From NCBI GenBank assembly GCA_963933885.1, contig CAWVWF010000143.1, forward strand, positions 1 through 9,497: 9,497 bases of DNA, written 5' to 3'. Every line of letters begins with the position of its first letter. Position 1 is the stretch's first letter. This stretch comes from CAWVWF01 sp963933885 (GTDB lineage Bacteria; Bacteroidota; Bacteroidia; Flavobacteriales_C; GCA-002722245). Shown in pieces: positions 6,359 to 9,497 of the stretch. The notes under the pieces were generated by a model. The model worked only from the letters and a program-made list of their open reading frames with translations. It was not told where the DNA came from and made no database searches. Made by a program: the position numbers and the translations under genes.

Positions 6359-7375
6359 GTGAAGAAAGTACTAATTACAGGAGGGACGGGATATTTAGGA
6401 AGTTGGATTGTTAAAATACTTTTAGAAAAAGGCTATGAGGTGAACCTAACAGTTAGGGATAAATCAAATACAGGCAAATATCAGTTTTTAGTTGATATCG
6501 CGAATAGTTCAAATGGAGTTCTAAATGTTTGGGAAGCCAATTTATTAAAAGAAGGATCGTATACTGAAGCGATGCAGGGTTGTGATACTGTTTTTCATGT
6601 TGCATCACCTTTTACCTTAAGATATAAGGATGCTCAAAAAGAACTGATAGATCCTGCTTTATTGGGGACGCGGAATATTTTAGAGGCTGTGAATAAGGTA
6701 TCTACTATTAAAAGAGTTGTTTTAACAAGTAGTGTTGTAGCAGTTCACGGCGATAATGTTGATATGAAAAATCAAGACTTATCAACTTTTAATGAGGAGC
6801 ATTTCAATACTTCGAGTTCTATTGATCATCAGCCTTATCCATACTCTAAAGTTTTGGCAGAGAAAGAGGCTTGGCGTATTGTAGAGTCGCAAAACCATTG
6901 GAGTCTTGTAACTATAAATCCTGGTTTTATTATGGGGCCTGTTTTAAATACAAGTTCTAATTCGGAGAGTATTGAGTTTATAAGAAATATGATAGGAGGA
7001 AAGTATTCATCCGGTGTACCAAGTTTAAAAATGGCTTATGTAGATGTTAGAGATGTTACTGAAGCTCACGTTTTTGCAGCTGAAAACGAGCGGGTTTCTG
7101 GTAGGAATTTACTTGTAAATAAAACTTACGCTGTTTTTGAGATTGCAAAAAAACTAGAAGTTCTTTTCCCTAAGAAATATAAGCTACCAAAAATGGAAGC
7201 ACCGAAGTGGTTAATTTATTTAATTGCTCCAATGTTTGGAGTAACAAGGGAATTTATTGCAAAAAATGCAGGTTACGATATTCAATTCGATAATAAAAAA
7301 AGTGTTTCTCAAATGGGAATAAAATACCGCCCAATTGAAGACACTTTAAAAAGTATGGTTACCTCTTTAGGTTAA
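6359..7375 (+). CDS. NAD(P)-dependent extended SDR, dihydroflavonol-reductase / aldehyde-reductase-like
   Basis: A 338-residue cytoplasmic oxidoreductase of the usual family length. TGGTGYLG (residues 7-14) is the G-x-x-G-x-x-G Rossmann motif; VRD at 32-34 places Arg after strand 2, which usually favours NADP(H); FHVASP (79-84) follows strand 4; LTSS (122-125) supplies the catalytic Ser and YPYSK (160-164) the Y-x3-K pair; NPGFIMGP (187-194) is typical of this subfamily. It likely reduces a small carbonyl compound or is a related epimerase/dehydratase-like enzyme; the substrate is unknown. GTG at 6359 is chosen because an in-frame stop is two codons upstream (6353-6355) and the Rossmann strand begins right after it. 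No strong ribosome-binding site is visible, as is common in this phylum. The gene stands alone, convergent with the next gene. Confidence 0.92.
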   Translation: MKKVLITGGTGYLGSWIVKILLEKGYEVNLTVRDKSNTGKYQFLVDIANSSNGVLNVWEANLLKEGSYTEAMQGCDTVFHVASPFTLRYKDAQKELIDPALLGTRNILEAVNKVSTIKRVVLTSSVVAVHGDNVDMKNQDLSTFNEEHFNTSSSIDHQPYPYSKVLAEKEAWRIVESQNHWSLVTINPGFIMGPVLNTSSNSESIEFIRNMIGGKYSSGVPSLKMAYVDVRDVTEAHVFAAENERVSGRNLLVNKTYAVFEIAKKLEVLFPKKYKLPKMEAPKWLIYLIAPMFGVTREFIAKNAGYDIQFDNKKSVSQMGIKYRPIEDTLKSMVTSLG

Positions 7376-7685
7376 AAAAATAATTTTCTGACTATAGAAC
7401 GGGTATTCCAGCGGAAACGCAGCAGCCTAGATTACAATATAAATCTTGAATTGGAATTCATCATAATTAAAAGAGTGCTAAGACTTAATTTCTTGTTTTT
7501 GAAACGGCTATTTTGAGCACGCATTAGAAGTGCTTTGTAATGGGTGAAATGTGTTTTTATAGTAGGTTGCACTTCGGTAATAGTCACCCGTTTTTCCTTG
7601 ATAAGGATTATCGTTATAGATATAAGAGTATTTGTTACTTGATTTTATGAGACAGGGAAGCACGTATATCCAATAAAATATATGA
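7376..7685. other. Convergent intergenic region without a gene
   Basis: No credible coding sequence is seen. It contains an AGCAC/GTGCT 5-bp stem (7516-7520 with 7530-7534); a GGGTGA/TCACCC pair (7542-7547 with 7584-7589) followed by GTTTTT, which could be a weak terminator for the reductase but has a 36-nt loop; a TCCTT-GAT-AAGGA palindrome (7596-7608); and a GCG-GAAA-CGC mini-hairpin at 7411-7420 in sequence vaguely like the 5888/6150 repeat. None is convincing alone. Confidence 0.4.
7481..7504 (+). repeat. Short dispersed repeat, copy 2
   Basis: Contains the same 17-mer as 6189-6205, followed by TTTGAAA in place of CTGAAA. The two copies lie about 1.3 kb apart and flank the reductase gene. 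Confidence 0.6.
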
Positions 7686-8168
7686 TCAAGTAAACATTTC
7701 GTTAATTGAACGTTTTTGAAGATTGTTCTCCATGAATTTTCTATTTACATTACTGGAGTTCTTTTCAATCCAATAAGTCCATTTTACTTTCCGAGTCTTT
7801 CGTTGATGTTTTATCGATCGTAACGAACCTTTGCTGATAACAACCCCAGTAGCTCCTCCGATTATTGCTCCGTAAAAAATGTAAATTGTATTTTCGTTAA
7901 TGATAAGATCAAGCGTAGATACTAATGTGAGTATAAGGCCCGTGATAGTAATGAAATATGATCCTCTTAAGTAGCCAATAGATTTTTTTTCTTCTAATTC
8001 TAATAATACTTCAATGGTCCATTCATCGTCCATTTTAAGAAGCAAATCTTCAACTTTGTCATTGGAACATCCTAATCTTGAAAGCTTCCTTTTAAATTCA
8101 ATTGGTTCATATGAATCAGATTTTCTTGACTCAAGATACGCTTCAATTATTGGAATTATTTCTTGCAT
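7686..8168 (-). CDS. Hypothetical small protein with two membrane segments
   Basis: 160 residues that I do not recognise. Residues 1-62 are soluble, charged and probably helical (IEAYLESRKS, EDLLLKMDDEW, LLELEEKK). Two hydrophobic stretches follow, about 69-90 (YFITITGLILTLVSTLDLII) and 94-113 (IYIFYGAIIGGATGVV, with small-residue G-x-x-G packing), separated by only a few polar residues, giving a helical hairpin. The strongly basic stretch 119-129 (IKHQRKTRKVK) after the second helix puts both ends in the cytoplasm by the positive-inside rule. It has no signal peptide. ATG at 8168 is the only sensible start, since stops precede it in frame. It follows the glycosyltransferase-like gene by 106 bp on the same strand, and a possible own promoter lies in that gap. 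Function is not inferable. Confidence 0.72.
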   Translation of the reverse strand: MQEIIPIIEAYLESRKSDSYEPIEFKRKLSRLGCSNDKVEDLLLKMDDEWTIEVLLELEEKKSIGYLRGSYFITITGLILTLVSTLDLIINENTIYIFYGAIIGGATGVVISKGSLRSIKHQRKTRKVKWTYWIEKNSSNVNRKFMENNLQKRSINEMFT

Positions 8169-8188
8169 TGAATTTTATTAATTCTTAA

Positions 8189-8220
8189 TAAAGCTAAAAT
8201 CATATCGTTTAATTCTTCAA
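8189..8220 (-). promoter_or_regulatory. Candidate Bacteroidota-type promoter for the small membrane protein gene
   Basis: On the minus strand TTG (8220-8218) is followed after 21 bases by TAGCTTTA (8196-8189), one mismatch from the TAnnTTTG -7 box. The 17-23 base spacing matches what is known for Flavobacterium promoters. The box ends 20 bases before the ATG at 8168. The region is AT-rich, so a chance match is quite possible. Confidence 0.35.
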
Positions 8221-8274
8221 TTTCATTTCAGAAAAAACAGGAGGTGTAAAATCCAGAAACTTCTTAAGTACGAC

Positions 8275-9336
8275 TTAATCTTTGTTAGGCAAAGTTATTC
8301 CAATTGATCGCAAATAGCTTTCTCTTTGAAACTCAAATGTCCATTTTTTATCTTGATAGAAATTATCATTATTCTGCTTTGGTAATTGATTTATCATATT
8401 CATTATATGACTTTTATTATAAGTCAAAGCTTCATTTAGCATATACTTATCAGAAATAGTTTCCTCGATAAGTAGTGGTTTCTGATAGCCAACAGCAAGA
8501 TTAAACGCGCCACTTATCTGGTTCTTATATAAACTTCCTGATTTATCCTCTTCATGAATAAGTGGTAAAACATAATCACTATTCTTTATCATCGAATAAA
8601 ACAGAGGAACAGGAATGAAGTCTTTCCATATTAAAAAAGTGTCTTGAAGTTTTAGTCTTGAAATCTCCTGTTTTATATAGTCTCCATCACCATGGGCATG
8701 CCCATATCGACCGAGAAGCACAAATTTTACATTTTTATTTACGCCATACTTTTCTATAGATTCAAATAATGTTTGATAATCTCTTCTTTTAAGTTCAACT
8801 TGCCCAGGAACACAAATCCAAATTTCATTCTCTTTTTTTTCAACTTTAGCATTAGGGTATTGAGGAAAAAAAACTGGATAAAATACCGAGTTGGAAATAC
8901 TCGTTTTCATGTTAGACTTTAAGTAGTCACTTAGTATAAAGTAATGATCTGTTTTTTTCGTGATTCTTTTTTGACTATGACTTGAACTAATTTTCTTCGT
9001 GTCGTGAAGAGTACCATAAAACTTAGTGCTTTTAGCAAAAGGAAATAGAACTAATCGACTAATAGATTTACCTTGAGCCGTATTGAAAATAATTTTATCA
9101 AATCCCTCTTTTTTTAAAAATAGCCATACGTTAATGATATCTACCCATTGTTTGTAGCCATTCCTTATTGAAAAGAATATTTTATGATCAACCAAATCAA
9201 AGTAGCTAACATTAGTCTCAAGTGATTTATTACAAACAAGACTCAGCTCTACATTAGGAATAGATTTGATTATTTTTATTTGTGAATAGAGACATTCATC
9301 ATGAGACTTACCTAGTTCAATTATTGCTATCCTCAT
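8275..9336 (-). CDS. GT-B-fold glycosyltransferase-like protein
   Basis: 353 residues, near the normal length of GT4-type enzymes. The N-terminal half begins MRIAIIELGKSHDECLYSQI, a Rossmann strand with an acceptor-side loop, and includes FDKIIFNTAQG (79-89) and FYGTLHDTKK (106-115). The C-terminal half starts at EIWICVPGQVELKRRDYQTL (171-190), equivalent to the G-x(n)-K donor-phosphate region of GT4 proteins, then VKFVLLGRYG (203-212), WKDFIPVPLFYSMIKNSDYV (237-256) and SGAFNLAVGYQKPLLIEE (275-292). The usual E-x7-E motif is replaced by HEEDKSGSLYKNQISGA, so donor binding may differ. There is no signal peptide or membrane helix; it would act in the cytoplasm or at the inner membrane face on a surface glycan. 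Donor and acceptor are unknown, and no polysaccharide cluster is visible here. ATG at 9336 has an A-rich leader. Confidence 0.78.
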   Translation of the reverse strand: MRIAIIELGKSHDECLYSQIKIIKSIPNVELSLVCNKSLETNVSYFDLVDHKIFFSIRNGYKQWVDIINVWLFLKKEGFDKIIFNTAQGKSISRLVLFPFAKSTKFYGTLHDTKKISSSHSQKRITKKTDHYFILSDYLKSNMKTSISNSVFYPVFFPQYPNAKVEKKENEIWICVPGQVELKRRDYQTLFESIEKYGVNKNVKFVLLGRYGHAHGDGDYIKQEISRLKLQDTFLIWKDFIPVPLFYSMIKNSDYVLPLIHEEDKSGSLYKNQISGAFNLAVGYQKPLLIEETISDKYMLNEALTYNKSHIMNMINQLPKQNNDNFYQDKKWTFEFQRESYLRSIGITLPNKD

Positions 9337-9353
9337 ATTCTTTTATTTTGCCA

Positions 9354-9370
9354 ATAATTAAAGTAATTAT
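9354..9370. promoter_or_regulatory. AT-only inverted repeat upstream of the glycosyltransferase gene
   Basis: ATAATTA (9354-9360) and TAATTAT (9364-9370) form a perfect 7-bp inverted repeat with a 3-base spacer, 18-34 bp before the ATG. It could be an operator or untranslated-leader hairpin, but its AT-only make-up makes chance occurrence likely. No convincing promoter pair was found in 9337-9497. Confidence 0.2.
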
Positions 9371-9454
9371 CAACTGCGTAGGGCAATGGCAAGTTAGCAC
9401 AGAAGTTTATTAATTGCAAAGAAGTCTAAAACTTTTACGATTACTAACGTAGAG

Positions 9455-9488
9455 ATAAAGAACGTATCCCGAAGGGTATGTTCTTTAT
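9455..9488. terminator. Strong 15-bp stem-loop near the right edge
   Basis: ATAAAGAACGTATCC (9455-9469) pairs fully with GGGTATGTTCTTTAT (9474-9488), with two G-T wobbles, around a CGAA tetraloop. The A-rich left foot and T-rich right foot make it usable as a terminator in either direction. Its place upstream of the minus-strand glycosyltransferase gene suggests it ends the transcript of a minus-strand gene beyond the window. Confidence 0.55.
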
Positions 9489-9497
9489 TGAATGTTG

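Noticed and set aside
7542..7594. GGGTGA/TCACCC followed by GTTTTT as a firm terminator for the reductase
   Set aside because: The stem is only 6 bp with a 36-nt loop; kept only as a weak possibility in the intergenic entry.
8239..8245. Perfect AGGAGGT on the plus strand as a ribosome-binding site
   Set aside because: No start codon with an open frame follows at a usable distance; the downstream GTG is followed at once by TAA.
8209..8274. In-frame continuation of the glycosyltransferase reading frame past its stop (VVLKKFLDFTPPVFSEMKLKN) and a neighbouring 23-codon open stretch at 8159-8227, as a decayed gene
   Set aside because: The peptides look somewhat protein-like, but stretches of about 20 open codons are common by chance, they are in different frames, and the protein already has normal family length.

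Overview
The window looks like chromosomal DNA of a gliding or surface-adhesive member of the Bacteroidota, most likely order Flavobacteriales. The DNA is AT-rich, genes are preceded by A/T-rich leaders rather than strong Shine-Dalgarno sites, and the dominant gene encodes a multi-domain surface protein ending in a type IX secretion (T9SS) type A sorting domain, a system confined to this phylum. Genus cannot be fixed from sequence reading alone.

Layout: (1) Positions 2-5773 (+) are one giant secreted adhesin-like protein whose 5' end lies outside the window (1923 residues visible). Its order is IgGFc-binding-like domain, Ig-like domain, SprB-like repeat, ten HYR/Ig-like repeats of about 80 residues (one split by a jelly-roll-like insert), a HYR domain, a PKD/Ig-like domain, an unassigned beta-rich region and the T9SS tail. 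A good intrinsic terminator follows. (2) Positions 5774-6358 hold no gene but contain nested repeats: a hairpin-type repeat apparently interrupted by a 244-bp element with 19-bp terminal inverted repeats, which itself contains an inverted pair of GTAG-headed REP hairpins. (3) 6359-7375 (+) is an extended short-chain dehydrogenase/reductase of the dihydroflavonol-reductase/aldehyde-reductase type with a GTG start. (4) 7376-7685 is a convergent intergenic region with weak hairpins and a second copy of a short dispersed repeat. (5) 7686-8168 (-) is an unrecognised small protein with two membrane segments. (6) 8275-9336 (-) is a GT-B-fold glycosyltransferase-like protein. (7) 9337-9497 is the GT upstream region and carries a 15-bp stem-loop, probably the terminator of a gene outside the window.

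The genes do not form an evident pathway. The adhesin is a self-contained unit; the reductase stands alone; the membrane protein and glycosyltransferase share a strand but are 106 bp apart, and a possible phylum-type promoter lies in the gap. I see no defence system, CRISPR array, tRNA or rRNA. The most informative signals are the paired presence/absence of cysteines 1 and 4 in the adhesin repeats, the jelly-roll insert splitting one repeat, and the REP pair with a compensatory base change nested in a MITE-like element.
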